In this document: positions 1 through 11,732 of the stretch, in pieces | Layout: every line of letters begins with the position of its first letter | How positions within the stretch are numbered: the stretch's first letter is position 1 | Source of the DNA: Antilocapra americana | Lineage: Eukaryota > Chordata > Mammalia > Artiodactyla > Antilocapridae | Direction: 5' to 3' | Length of the DNA stretch: 64,000 nucleotides | NCBI GenBank assembly: GCA_007570785.1 | Contig: ML661799.1 | Coordinates: 285,598 to 349,597, forward strand | The notes under the pieces: generated by a model | What the model was told of the DNA's origin: nothing | What the model saw: only the letters and a program-made list of their open reading frames with translations | Database searches by the model: none | Made by a program: the position numbers and the translations under genes

Positions 1-300
1 AAGAATCCAATTTAGACATGATTTTAGAAGCAACAGAATACCAAAGGAAACAAGAATAAGCAAGTGAAGTAAATACTAGTAATAATGAAGTGAATTAACA
101 AAGCCACCAGCTGATTCTTTGACAAAATCAACACTAGAGATAGATGTGTAATCTCTCTTAAGAGAGATTAATTAAGCAAAAAAAAGAGCAAAAATACAGA
201 ATAAAAGGGGAAATAACTATAAGTACAGCAGATATTTTTCTTTGAAAGTACTAATAAATTACAATTGTAACAACATTTGTTGAATCCTGCTACAGTGATG
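1..300 (+). mobile_element. Old L1 ORF2 fragment
   Basis: An A-rich stretch without an open frame. Around 108-132 it keeps a degraded version of the L1 ORF2 segment between endonuclease and reverse transcriptase (the part that reads like 'SWFF.KIN'). It is followed at about 300-362 by sequence I do not recognise, then by a BovB insertion. The divergence suggests an old L1. The subfamily and the exact right edge are uncertain. Confidence 0.55.
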
Positions 301-371
301 AACTACTAAGAGCTGCTGTTTCCTTCCCCTAAATTATAAAAGGGAAACCTATTCTAAGAACTAAGAACATT

Positions 372-1062
372 GTTGGCTTAAAACTCAATTTACAGAAACT
401 AAGATCATGGCATCTGGTCCCATCACTTCATGGCAAATAGATGGGGAAAGAGTGGAAACGGTGACAGCCTTTATTTTGGGGGGCTCCAAAATCACTGCAG
501 ATGGTGACTGCAGCCATGAAATTAAAAGATGCTTGCTCCTTGGAAGAAAAGTTATGACCAACCTAGACAGAATGTTAAAAAGCAGAGACATTATCTTAGC
601 AACAAAGATCCATCTAGTCAAAGCTATGGTTTTTCCAGTAGTCATGTATGAATGTGAGAGTTGAACTAGAAAGAAAGGCTAGTTCTGAAGAATTGATGCT
701 TTTGAACTGTGGTGTTGAAGAAGACTCTTGAGAGCCCCTTGGACTGCAAGGAGATCCATCCAGTCCATCCTAAAGGAAATCAGTCCTGAATATTCATTGG
801 AAGGACTGATGTTGAAGGTGAGAAACTCCAATACTTTGGCCACCTGATGCAAAAAACCAACTCATTTGAAGACACTGATGCTGGGAAAGATTGAAGGTAG
901 GAGCAGAAGGGGAGGACAGAGGATGAGATGGTTGAATGGCATCACTGACTCAATGGACATGAGTTTGAGTAAACTCTGGGAGTTGGTGACAGGGAGGCCT
1001 GGTGTGCTGCAGTCCATGGGGTTGCAAAGAGTCAGACATAACTGAGCGACTGAACTGAACTG
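372..1062 (+). mobile_element. BovB (RTE LINE) 3' end, 5'-truncated
   Basis: The C-terminal part of BovB ORF2 (407-664 reads 'ASGPITSWQIDGE...') runs into the typical BovB 3' tail and ends in actgaactga repeats. The reading frame is broken after 664. It is flanked by a 9-bp perfect target-site duplication, aagaacatt, at 363-371 and 1063-1071, so both ends of this insertion are fixed. The copy is 5'-truncated and cannot code for a working reverse transcriptase. Confidence 0.92.
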
Positions 1063-1071
1063 AAGAACATT

Positions 1072-1323
1072 TTGAAAACTCCAGAGGGAACTGAAGGCTG
1101 TCTTAAAATGAATGTGTATGGAAGAAAGTAGCTGCAGTCTGAGCACGGAAAACTGAAATAATAGGTTGGAAAAAGGCAGTTTTAAGTTGTTTCTGTTGCC
1201 TCTCTCCCACATTGCCTGGGATTATCAATGTCTGTCCATCCACTCAGAAGAAAGTTAAAGAAATAGTCAAGATTCCTGGTGCAAGTGTTCATGATAATAT
1301 CAGGTCAGCAAAGAGCACTTCAG
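1072..1323. other. No recognised feature
   Basis: About 250 bp of moderately balanced sequence between a BovB and a Bov-tA SINE. A 73-residue frame starts at 1212 but runs straight into the SINE and shows no domain. I see nothing convincing here; it may be unique sequence. Confidence 0.4.
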
Positions 1324-1530
1324 GCTCCTCTCGTGGCCCAGATGGTAAAGAATCTTCCGGCAATGTGGGAAACCTGAGTTCGATCCCTGGGTTGGGAAGA
1401 TCTTCTGGAGGAGGGCATGGCAACCTACTCTAGTGTTCTAGATTGGAGAATCCCCAAGGACAAAGGAGCCTGGCGGGCTAGAGTGTGGGGTTGCAATGAG
1501 TCAGACACAACTGAGTGACTAAGCACACAA
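1324..1530 (+). mobile_element. Bov-tA SINE
   Basis: It has a tRNA-Glu-like head (cagatggtaaagaatc, then a box-B-like gttcgatccc at about 1378-1387), followed by the Bov-A unit ending near tcagacacaactgagtgact. Bov-tA is a ruminant SINE whose 3' part is related to the BovB tail, and it is thought to be mobilised by BovB. No clear target-site duplication was seen. Confidence 0.9.
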
Positions 1531-2544
1531 TGAGTACTGCTAAGGTGAACAGTTAAATAGCATATTAATAGATAATAGTTTGAGATGCAGGCATCTCTGT
1601 CACTCTAAAACATCCTAAGACTTACAGATCACATTCTAGGATGCAGCTTTCTCCCAAAATTCCAGTGAATTATTTCAGTCAAGTGAAACCCTCACTTGGG
1701 GACCTGGTTTGTGGGGAGAAAGAAAGCAGGCATATTTTACTGTTTCGGGATACCTGGAGTTCTCTGTTCTAGACCTCAACCTACTCAGTCTCCTTCCTTT
1801 TACTGGAAAATGACATAAATATGGGTAAGGCCTTTGACCCTTGCTTAAAACGCATTACCAGGTAAAGCAACTACAGTCAACAAGAGAATATAGCATCACA
1901 AACCAAAATAAGTAAAAAGGAATATATTATTTCAAAAGGCAAATGGAATTATTGAAACAATACAATATGAAGAAGAGTTACTAAAACAGACACACCAAAA
2001 TTTTAAATATGCATTGTCAATCAAGTTAAGATTATAAGGAAAATTAAAGGAAATTGTAATTGGAAAACCACCAAAAATTAACTTATTAGGTCTATCTATA
2101 ATATATGAATTAAAAATACACTAGATGTGACAATTAGTAGAATCATACAGCTGAAGGAAAACTTAGGGAACTGAGAGAACACATCAAGAAAAATGTTGGA
2201 CAGCAGCTGGAAAATATAAAAATTAATATTTATTAATTATTTAATAGCAATCTTTGCAATTAAATAATAAATAATAAAATTGTGTTAGATAGAAGCTATG
2301 TGCCAATATCTAGATAACAAGAGTTCCAGAAAGAGAAAAATGAAAACAATTTTTTAAATCTATGAACTATTTTTCCAGGATTAAATAAGGTAGAAAGATG
2401 TCAGATGAAAAGAGCCATAAAGAAATGAGTAGGGAAGAAAAGGGAAAAAAAAAAGAAACAAAAACCCTGCCTAAAAATAGAGAAAATAGAGACTACAAAA
2501 GAGAAAGAATATTTAAAGATTCTAGAGAGGAAGACTCTAATAGT
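1531..2544 (+). other. Unassigned A-rich sequence, part possibly old L1 ORF1
   Basis: 1531-1870 shows nothing I recognise. 1871-2544 is A-rich on the plus strand and, at 2150-2210 and 2290-2400, looks like badly decayed L1 ORF1. A 107-residue open frame at 2398-2721 starts in lysine- and glutamate-rich sequence and ends inside the next repeat; it has no domain and I do not regard it as a gene. Confidence 0.3.
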
Positions 2545-2870
2545 TATATAATGCTGCATTACAAATTACCACAAGTTTGGCAAGTGAAAAAAAACCCCAC
2601 ACTTTATTATCGCATGGTTCTTCTGGGTCAGAAGTCCAGGCACAGCTTAGCTGAGTCATCTGCTTTAAGGTCTCTCATAAGGCTGCAGCAAGGTGTTGTC
2701 CAGGGCTGCAGTCTTATTTGAAGATTCAACTGGGCAAGATCTACATTCAAGCTCTTGTGGTTAGCAGAATTCAGTTATTTGCAACTGTTAAACTGAAGGC
2801 CTCACTTTCTTGCTGGTTGTTTCTTCAGAGTTTGCTTTCACTTCTTTGCTATGTGAACTGTAAGAGATAA
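2545..2870. repeat. Ancient mammalian interspersed repeat, family uncertain
   Basis: The block contains phrases widely repeated in mammalian genomes (acaaattaccacaagtttgg, then ggtcagaagtccaggcacag and ggctgcagcaaggtgttgtc). These resemble old LTR or DNA-transposon fossils, but I cannot name the family with confidence. It has no coding potential. The following 2871-3383 shows no feature I can support. Confidence 0.45.
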
Positions 2871-4635
2871 TCACAACTGGGCAGTAGTTAAAGTAGTGAA
2901 AACATTTCTGATGCCAGTAAGAGAAAGAACTGAGCCTCATACCAACTTACGAAGAAGTGTTCTGATATTTTAAAGGGAAAATCAAAGAAAGGTGAATGGG
3001 GACTCAAGAAGAGTAAAATAAGTGAAAAATCATGAAGGGTTGGTCAGTGTAAACACAGTTGGGCCAGTGTCTGCCAGCTGGCAATTATCAAGGTTAAGAT
3101 TCTATCTTCCCTCAGAGACTGGGAGTGCGCTATCCTTCCTTATGATTACATTTTGAAGCAATGTTCTGGTCTTTGAGAAAGACATATCTAGTTGTAGGAC
3201 GTAGATATACATCTCAAAAGAACAGAGAAAGAATTCATGATTGTAAGTCCTTTTATAGTAAATGCTCGTATTAGGGAGCATTAAGATAGCAGTGGCTTAT
3301 CATTAGGTACTGGGTAGGATAAACAGTACATTCTCTTGGCAGTGTTTAGCTTTCTCAGGCAGGCATTTTAGTGGGGTCATCCTTAGCATTCCAAGATGTC
3401 TGACTCTAGGTAAGTGATCACACCATCATGGTTATCTGGGTCATGAAGATCTTTTTTGTATACTTCTCCTGTGTATTTTTGCCACCTCTTCTTAATATCT
3501 TCTGCTTCTATTAGGTCCATACCATTTCTGTCCCTTATTGTGCCTATCTTTGTATGAAATATTCCATTGGTATCTCTAATTTTCTTAAAGAGATCTCTAG
3601 TCTTTCCCATTCCATCATCTCCCTCTATTTCTTTGCACTGATCACTGAGGAAGACTTTCTTATCTCTCCTTGCTATTCCTTGGAATTTTGCATTCAAATG
3701 GATATATTTTTCTTTTTCTTCTTTGCTTTTTTGCTGCTCTTCCTTTCACAGCTATTGTAAGGCCTCCTCAGACAGCCATTTTGCCTTTTTGCATTTCTTT
3801 CTCTTAGGGATGGTCTCGATCCCTGTCTCCTGTACAATGTCACAAACCTCTGTTCTTTAGGCACTCTGTCTATCAGATCTAATCCCTTGAATCTATTTCT
3901 CACATCCACTGTATAATCATAAGGGATTTGATTTTGGTCATACCTGAATGTATAGGGACTTTCCCTACTTGATTCAATTTAAGTCTGAATTTGGCAATAA
4001 GGAGTTCATGATCTGAGCCACAGTCAGCTCCCTGTCTTGTTTTTGCTGACTGTATAGAGCTTCTCCCTCTTTGACTGCAAAGAATATAACAGTCTGATTT
4101 TGGTATTGACCATCTGGTGATGCCCATGTATAGAGTCTTCTCTTGTGTTGTTGGAAGAGGGTGTTTGCTATGACCAGTGCGTTCTCTTGGCAATACTCTA
4201 TTAGCCTTTGCCCTGCTTCATTCTGTACTCCAATGCCAAATTTTCCTGTTATTCCAGATATCTCTTGAGTTCCTACTTTTGCATTCCGGTTCCCTATGAT
4301 GAAAAAGACATCTTTTTGGGTGTTAGTTCTAGAAGGCCTTATAGGTCTTCAGAGAACCATTCAGCTTCAGCTTCTTCAGCATTACTGGCTGAGGCTTAGA
4401 TTTGGATTACTGTGATATTGAATGGTTTGCTTGTAAATGAACAGAGATCATTCTGTCATTTTTGAGACTGCATCAAAGTACGGAATTTCAGACTCTTTTG
4501 TTGACTATGATGGCTACTCCATTTCTTCTAAGGGATTCTTGCCCACAGTGGTATATGTAATGGTCATCTGAATTAAATTCACCCATTCCACTCCATTTTA
4601 GTTCATTGATACCTAAAATGTTGATATTCATTCTT

Positions 4636-5098
4636 TTTCGGGGGGGGGGGGTTCAGAGTAGGCTTGACCTTTGTGGCCCCCTGTAGTTGGATGAGACCCT
4701 GTGACTAGGTCTGGCCTACATATATATTTTTTTTCAGTGAATTTTTAATGGAAGTGACATGTATCACTATTGGGCCAGGCCATATAAATGCCAGTGCTGA
4801 GCCAGACCTTATAAATGTCAGTGAAAGACTCTTAAGATTTTTTCCCTCTCAACACAGTATCTGGCATAGATCCAGGGAGAATCTCAGATTAAGGACAAAG
4901 AGGAGGTACTGAGCAAAGCTACCAGCTGAGCCCTGTAGGACCTAGAAAATGCATAAGAAATAAAACTTTGTTGTTGAAGCCGCTAATTGTGGCCTGGCAT
5001 ATTGTCACTCACAGGGCCAGGGGCTGCATTTCCCAGTCATGGCCACGTGGGAGCTTTTAATCACATCATGCGGAATCTCTAGTTGTGGCATGCAAACT
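4636..5098. other. Non-L1 segment inside an L1 insertion, candidate 3' transduction
   Basis: About 460 bp lies between the oligo-T tail of a minus-strand L1 fragment and the left copy of its target-site duplication. It starts with a run of ten or more G. It contains sequence resembling an old LTR (ends near aaataaaactttgttgttg at 4959-4980) and, at 5040-5098, a CHR-like tRNA SINE piece. The duplication atattcattctt at 4624-4635 and 5287-5298 brackets this segment and the L1 together, suggesting that both arrived in one event. Confidence 0.6.
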
Positions 5099-5286
5099 CT
5101 TTTTTTTTTTATTAGTTTTGCCATACAATGACATGATATCGCCATGGGTTTACATATGCTCCCCCTCCAGACCCCCCCTCCCTCCCCCCTTCCTCCTCCC
5201 TCCCCCTGGGAAATCTCGATGCACCAGCCCCGAGCATCAATCCTGGGCTGGTGGTTGATTACACACATGATAATTAACATGTTTCA
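5099..5286 (-). mobile_element. L1 3' end, strongly 5'-truncated
   Basis: An oligo-T at about 5100-5110 is the antisense poly(A). It is followed by the antisense 3' UTR of the same young L1 type seen at 18272 and 35621, including a C-rich block (about 5161-5210) that is G-rich on the L1 sense strand. Only about 175 bp of L1 is present. See the 4636-5098 entry for the unusual flank. Confidence 0.85.
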
Positions 5287-5526
5287 ATATTCATTCTTAC
5301 CATCTCCTGTTTGACTATTTCCAATTTACCTTGATTCAGGGACCTAACATTCCAAGTTCCTATGCAATATTGTTCTTTACAGCATTAGACTTTGCTTCCA
5401 TCATAAGTCACATCCAGAACTGAATGTTTTCACTTTGGCTACATCTCTTCATTCTTTCTGGAGTTATTTTTCCACTGTTCTCCAGTAGCATATTAGGCAC
5501 CTACTGACATGGGAAGTTTATCTTAC

Positions 5527-6515
5527 CTTACCTGCCTCCTGAGAAATCTGTATGCAGGTCAAGAAGGAACAGTTAGAACCAGACATGGAACAACAGACTG
5601 ATTCCAAACTGGGAAAGGAATACATCAAGGCTGTATATTGTCACCTTGCTTATTTAACTTATATGCAGAATATATCATGCAAAATGCCAGGCTGGATGAA
5701 GCACAAGCTGGAGTCAAGAGTTCCAGGAGAAACATCAGATACGCAAATGACACCACCCCTTATGGCAGAAAGTGAAGAACTAAAGAGCCTCTTGATGAAA
5801 GTGAAAGAGAAGAGTGAACAAGTTGGCTTAAAACACAACATTCAGAAAACTAAGGTCATGACATCTGGTCCCATCACTTCATGTCAAATAGATGGGGAAA
5901 CAATGGAAATAGTGAGAGACTTTTTTTTCTTGTGCTCCAAAATCACTGCAAATGGTCAGTGCAGCTATGAAATTAAAAGATGCTTGCTTCTTGGAAGAAA
6001 AGCCATGACCAGCCTAGACAACATATTAAAAAGCAGAAACATTACTTTGCCAACAAATGTCCATCTAGTCAAAGCTATGGTTTTTCCAGTAGTCATGTAT
6101 GGATGTGACAGTTGGACTATAAAGAAAGGTGAGTTCTGAAGAATTGATGCTTTTGAACTGTGGTGTTGGAGAAGACTCTTAAGAGTCCCTTGGACTGCAA
6201 GGAGATCCAACCAGTCCATCCTAAAGGAGATCAGTCCTGGGTGTTCATTGGAAGGACTGATGCTGAAGCTGAAAGTCCAATACTTTGGCCACCTGATGTT
6301 AAGAACCAACTCATTTGAAAAGACCCTGATGCTGGGAAAGGTTGAAGGCTGGGGCAGAAGGGGATGACAGAGGATGAGATGGCTGGATGGCATCACAGAC
6401 TCAATGGACATGAGTTTGAGTAAACTCCGGGAGTTGGTAATGGACAGGGAGGCCTGGCATGCTGCAGTCCATGGGATCACAAAGAGTTGGACAAGACTGA
6501 GTGACTGAACTGACT
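5527..6515 (+). mobile_element. BovB 3' half
   Basis: The 195-residue frame at 5552-6139 covers the end of the BovB RT region and the C-terminal region ('TSGPITSCQIDGE', 'VMYGCDSW'). The YADD box is replaced: the equivalent region reads YANDT near 5740-5752. The segment ends in the BovB tail at about 6515. It starts about 510 bp further along the element than the point where the inverted segment at 3384 stops, judged against the in-window copy at 15950-19685. Confidence 0.9.
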
Positions 6516-7384
6516 GAAGTACAATTTTGTACCTAAAAAACAGTAGGTAACTACAAAAGACTGCACTCAGATGAACTGAGAAATGTAGGTCATAAAACAC
6601 ATGTTCCCACATGCCTCAAGGACAATGAGCCCCACATATCTGGTGTTGAAATTCTCCATCTTATCTTGGACAACCTTCCTTTCATCACCTGAAAATAATT
6701 CAAGTTATATCCCTTCAAATGGTCATCTTGGCTGCTCAGCCTAGAACATTCTAGCTTTAATTTCCTGTCAGTCTTGTCAAACTATTTACACTTTTCCCCC
6801 CATGTTCTTTGTTGTTTTTCTTTTTAATCTACCATTTCTCTGAATGTTTTTAAAACCTCTTTTGTTTCCTTCCTCATACATACAACATGGTGAAGGTGAG
6901 GTGGGCAGGCTGGCAGGAGAATGGGCATGCCCTCCCACAAATAAATTTCAGATTTTTCACAAGGTAAAGTGCCATGTTTGTTATAGGTATTTGTGTATTT
7001 ATTAGTCATTTAACCAGTTAAAAACTGTACTTCCATTTTTATTTAGTACTTATCTTTTTATTTAATGTGTCAGAATTCCCTGGTGTTGTGTTCATAACCT
7101 AATTTTTCTATGAGCAAGATGGGTTTTTATTGCATAATTTTGCATGGTGTGGTGATTTTTAGGAATGTGTATATCATGCTATATTAAAAATGACTGAAAA
7201 GATAATTTAAAAAACTCTAGCAAAACCACTTCTGGACAAGACAGAGAAACAAGGACTGGATTTAACCTCCTACTTGAAGCAATGACAACAACAACAATCA
7301 GACAAGAATGCATGAAACAAACAAACAAAAAAAGAATGCATGAAACAACTGTTTCCAAGACAATCAGATAATGAATAATGTTGA
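6516..7384. other. No recognised feature (possible unique sequence)
   Basis: About 870 bp without a recognisable repeat, coding frame or RNA gene. The composition is mixed, with a T-rich patch near 6780-6840. It is one of the few islands in the window that may be single-copy and could be used to anchor the locus. Confidence 0.4.
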
Positions 7385-7735
7385 AGTCAGCTTGGGCTGC
7401 CATAAAAAATACCATAAAATTGGTGGCTAATAAACAGCAGGCATTTATTTCTCACAGTTATAGAGGCCAAAATCATGGTGCCAGCATGTTTAGATTCTGT
7501 TGAGAGCAGACTATCAACTTCTTGTATTCCCACATGAAAGAGAACAGAAAGAGGACATAAGTTCTAACTCTTATAAGGGCAATAATCTCATTCGTGAGGA
7601 CTCCTTATCATGCCTTCTTCTAATTCTAGTTACTTCCCCAAGGCCCCATATTCAAATATCATCATGTGGAGGGGGTGGGTAGGATTTCAACATACAAATT
7701 TAGGGAGACACAAACATCCCCATCAGACAGTGATC
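7385..7735 (-). mobile_element. MaLR LTR (MST/MLT1-like), solo
   Basis: On the plus strand the series ttgggctgccataaaaaatacc, then ggcatttatttctcacag, ataagggcaataatctcatt and ggatttcaacatacaaattt follows the reverse complement of MST-type MaLR LTRs in the right order. MaLR elements are ancient non-autonomous ERVL relatives and have no coding capacity. No internal region was found beside it. Confidence 0.75.
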
Positions 7736-7903
7736 CCTGAAAGATGGGAAACAACTGAGTTAAAGTTTACAAATGCCTCAGATGACTGCTTTGAGGGTTT
7801 CCACTCTATAGGTCAGAGAGGGGAAAGTGAGGAAGAACATGTCAGACTAGCTGAGTTGTGAAGATGGAGCTGATGGCCTAGGATACAAGGCAGCTAAAGT
7901 CGA

Positions 7904-8158
7904 TAAGGTAAAGAATCCACCTGCAATGTAGGAGATCACAGTTTGATTCCTGGGTCAGGAAGTTCCCCTGGAGAAGGGATAGTTTACCCACTCCAGTATT
8001 ATTGGCCATCTTTGGTGGCTCAGCTGGTAAAGAATCTGCCTGCAGTGCAGGAGACCTGGGTTCAATTCCTGGGTTGGGAAGATCCCCTGGAGAAGGGAAT
8101 GGCTACCCACTCCTGTATTCTGGCCTGGTGATTCCAAGGACTGTATAGTCCACAGACT
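7904..8158 (+). mobile_element. Bov-tA SINE dimer
   Basis: Two tandem tRNA-like units occur. The first (about 7904-8008) is a diverged copy ending in the ccactccagtatt part of Bov-A. The second (about 8010-8158) is a cleaner tggctcagctggtaaagaatc unit with gttcaattcctggg as box B. The tail after 8158 passes directly into an old L1. Confidence 0.85.
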
Positions 8159-8159
8159 G

Positions 8160-8940
8160 TATATTTTGATAAATGGGGCTAGGAAAACTGGGCTGCTACA
8201 TGTGAAAAAATTAAATTAGAAATTTCCTCATACGATATACAAAAATAAGCTCAAAATGGATTAAACACCTAAATGTAAGATGGAAAACAAACCAAATATA
8301 GAAGAAAACATAGGCAATCTCTTTGACATCTGTCTTAGTAATTTTTTACTAAGATAAAATAAAAACAAAAATAAACAAATGGGACTATATCAGACTAAAA
8401 AACTTATGCACAGTGAAGGAAACGGTCAACAAAATGAAAAGGTCACTACTGGGGAGACCATATTTGCAAATAATATATATGATAAAGGCTTAATATTCTA
8501 AAAAGTATGAAGAACTCATGCAGCTCAACATCAAAACAGCAACCTGTTTATAAAATGGGCAGATGACCTGAATAGGTATTTTTCCCTATGAAAACAGGAA
8601 ATAGATATTTTTCCTATGTTTTCCTAAGAAAACATACTGATTGCCAACAGTCAGATGAAAATATGCTGAACATCACTAATCATCAGGAAACTATAAATAA
8701 AAACCACAATGAGATCATCTCAAACTCATTAGAATGGCAACTATCAAAATGACTACAAATAACAAGTGTTAGAGAGGTTGTGGAGAACAGGTAACTCATA
8801 TGCTGCTGGCAGGAATGTAAAATAACTTTGGAAAACAGTGTGGAGATTATTCCCAAAAGAAATGAAACTAGAACTACCATGTGACTCAGGAATTTCACTC
8901 CTAGGTGTTTATTCAAAAACTATAAAAACACTAACTTGGG
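8160..8940 (+). mobile_element. Old L1, ORF2 3' part
   Basis: Plus-strand L1 ORF2 C-terminal sequence with many stops; the stretch caaaaataaacaaatgggac near 8365 and the downstream 'agagaggttgtggagaacagg' region are typical. It meets a minus-strand L1 at about 8941. Divergence is high, so it is older than the bovine-type L1 copies further right. Confidence 0.85.
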
Positions 8941-9636
8941 GAATTCCCTGAATAAACTTGCTATAAACATTTATGTGCGGGCTCTTTTGTGGATAAAAAT
9001 TTTCAACTCATTTGGTTAAACACTCAGGATCATGACTGCTGAAACATGGTAGATCATGTTTAATTTTGTAAAATATTTCCAAACTGTCTTCCAAAGTGGC
9101 TGTACCATTTTGCATTCCAACCAGCAATGAATGATATCTCCCATTGCTCCAAATCCTCACCAGCATTTAGTGTTCTCAGTTGTTTAGGTTTTGGTCGTGG
9201 TAATAGGTGTGTAGTGCTATCTCACTGTTGTTTTAATTTGCAACTCCCTAATGCCATATGATGCTAAGCATTTTTCATATGCTATTTACCATCTGTACAT
9301 CTTTAGGGAGTTTTCTTTTTGTATCCTTTGCCCATTTTGGCATTGTTTATATTCTTTTTGTTGAATTTTAAGAGTTCTTTGTATACTTTGGATCCTTGTC
9401 CTCCATCTAACATGTGTTTTGCAAAATTATCTCCCAGTCTGTGGCTTGTCCTTTCATTCAATTAACAATGTCTTTTGTAGAGCAGATGTTTTTAATTTTA
9501 ATGAAGTCCATCATATCAGTTTTTTCTTTTATGGATCATGCTTTTAGTGTTGTACCTAAGAAGGCATCAACAAATCCATGGTCACTTATATTTACATCAT
9601 CTTCTAAAAGTATCACGTTAATTTTTATATGCTGAG
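8941..9636 (-). mobile_element. Old L1, ORF2 3' part, opposite orientation
   Basis: Antisense L1 (ccaaagtggctgtaccattttgc near 9092, ctttgcccattttggcattg near 9327). It is tail-to-tail with the plus-strand L1 on its left, covering roughly the same part of ORF2. It is non-coding. Confidence 0.85.
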
Positions 9637-9644
9637 CATTTTGT

Positions 9645-10185
9645 TGCTGTTCAGTCACTCAGTATTGTCCGACTGTTTGTGACCCCATGGACGGCAGCAT
9701 GCCAGGCTTCCTGTCTTTCACCATCTCCCAGAGTTTGCTCAAACTCACGCCCATTGAGTCGGTGATGCCATCCAATCTTCTCAACCTCTGTCGTCCCTTT
9801 CTTCTCCTGCCCTTAATCTTTCCCAACATCAGGGTCGTTTCCAATGAGTCGACTCTTCGCATCAGGTAGCCAAAGTATTGGAGCTTCAGCCTCAGTATCA
9901 GTCTTTCCTATTAATATTCAGGGTTGATTTCCTTTAGGATTGACTGATTTGATCTCCTTGCAGTCCAAGGGACTCTCAAGAGTCTTCCCCAACACCACAG
10001 TTCGAAAGCATCAAGTCTCCATTGCTCAGCCTTCTTTATGGTCCAGCTCTCACATCTGTACATGACTACTGGGAAAACGGTAGCTTTGACTATATGGACC
10101 TTTGTCAGCAAAGTAATGCCTCTGCTTTTTAATACACTGCTTAGGTTTGTCATAGCTTTTCTTCTAAGGAGCAAGCATCATTTTT
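9645..10185 (-). mobile_element. BovB 3' end, 5'-truncated
   Basis: It starts with the antisense tail (gttcagtcactcagtattgtccgac) and continues into the antisense C-terminal ORF2 region. The minus-strand frame 9911-10174 reads 'LLRRKAMTNLSSVLKSRGITLLTKVHIVKA', the standard BovB C-terminus. It is 5'-truncated near 10185. Confidence 0.92.
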
Positions 10186-11732
10186 CTCAGTAAAAAAAAA
10201 ATCTTTATAAAAGAAAGCCAGAGTAGCAATGCTTACATCAGATAAAATGAGGTTTAATATAAGGACTGTTATAAGACACAAGAAGAACAATACATGATTA
10301 TCAAATGATCAACCAAAGATGAAATAACCATTTTAAGTATATATGCACCCAATATAAGAGCACCTTCATGTGTAAGGCAAATGTTAACAGATAAAAAAAA
10401 GGAGAAATTAAGATTAGTACAGTAATACTGGGGGAGCTTTAACCTCCCACTTACACTAATAGACAGATCATGAAGACAGAAAATCAATAAATAAAAATAG
10501 GTAGTAAGTGACACATTTGACCAAATGGACTTAACTAAAATTTATAGAGCTTTCTGTCTGAAAGTAGCATAATAAACATTCTTTTTAAGTGCACATGGAA
10601 CAGTCTCCAGGATAGATCACATGTGGAACCACAAAGCAAGTCTTGGGAAACTCAAAAAAATTGAAATCTTATCAATCATCTTTTCCAACAACAATGCTAT
10701 GATATTAGAATTCAGCCACAAGGGATAAAAGCTTCAAAAAAAAAAACACAGACACATGGAGGCTAAACATTCTGCTACTAAACAACCAATGGATCACCAA
10801 ATGAGCCAAAGAAGGAGTAAAAAAAAATTAGCTGGAGACAAATGAAAATAAAAAAATAATTTGAAACCTATGGGACAAAGCAAAAGCAGTTCTTTGAGGG
10901 AATTTTACAGTGATACAAGTTTACATCAGGAAAGAAGAAAAATTTCAAATAAGCAAACTAACTTACATCTAAAACAACTAGAGAAAGAACAAATAAAATT
11001 CAGAAGAAGGAAAGAAATCATAAAGATGAAAGAAGAAATAAATGAAATACAGACTAAAAATTAAAAAATCAATAAAACTAAAACCTGGTCCTTTGAAAAG
11101 TTTTTTTAAGCTGATAACCTTTAACCATATGTATCAAGAAAAAGAAGAGGCAGTTCCAAGTTGATGAAATTAGAAATTAAAATGTTGTAGTTACTACCAA
11201 CATCACAGAAATACAAAGGGTCATAAGAGACTATTATAAGCAACTATATGCCAATAAAATGGACAACTTAGAAAATACAGACAAATTCTTTTAGAAGGTA
11301 AAGTATTATAAGACTGAACCAGGAAGAAATAGAAAATATTAACAGACCAATTACAAGTACTGAAATTGAACCAGTAATTTAAAAACTCCCCCCAAAACAA
11401 AGTCCAGGACAAAATGGCCTCACAAATGAACTCTACCAAACATTTAGAGAAGAGTTAATACCGATCCTTCTGAAATTATTCCAAAAAATTGCAGAGGAAG
11501 GAATACTTCTCAACTCCTCTATGAGGCCACCATCATCCTGATACCAAAACCAGACAAAGATACCACAAAAAGAAATTTTCTGGCCAGTATCACTGATGAA
11601 CTTAAATGTAAGATCCTAAAAAATAACTAGCAAGCTGATTCCTCCAATACATTAAAAGGATGATACACCATGACCAAGTGGGATTTATCCCAAGGATGCA
11701 AAGATTTTTTAATAGCTACAAATCAATCAGTG

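Larger units (their letters stand above)
3384..5524 (-). mobile_element. BovB, inverted 5' segment (endonuclease part)
   Basis: Minus-strand BovB runs from the 5' UTR (near 5524) through the APE-type endonuclease region to the start of the RT region (3384). Its minus-strand frames at 3383-3697 and 3900-4193 match the frames of the longer BovB at 16621-17449. It is interrupted by an insertion at 4636-5286. Its 5' end abuts the 3' half of a plus-strand BovB at 5527, giving a head-to-head arrangement. Frameshifts and stops make it non-coding. Confidence 0.88.

Noticed and set aside
1340..1400. tRNA gene in the Bov-tA heads (also 8020, 28650, 32470, 33290, 36830, 46510, 57110, 57230)
   Set aside because: Box A/B-like sequences are present, but there is no complete cloverleaf; they are SINE heads.
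5150..5230. GC-rich block as a promoter or CpG island
   Set aside because: It is a C-run in an antisense L1 3' UTR with almost no CpG.
5965..6612. 215-codon minus-strand frame
   Set aside because: Antisense of BovB C-terminal ORF2 and tail; near-identical shadows occur at 13444, 36920, 48288 and 55179.
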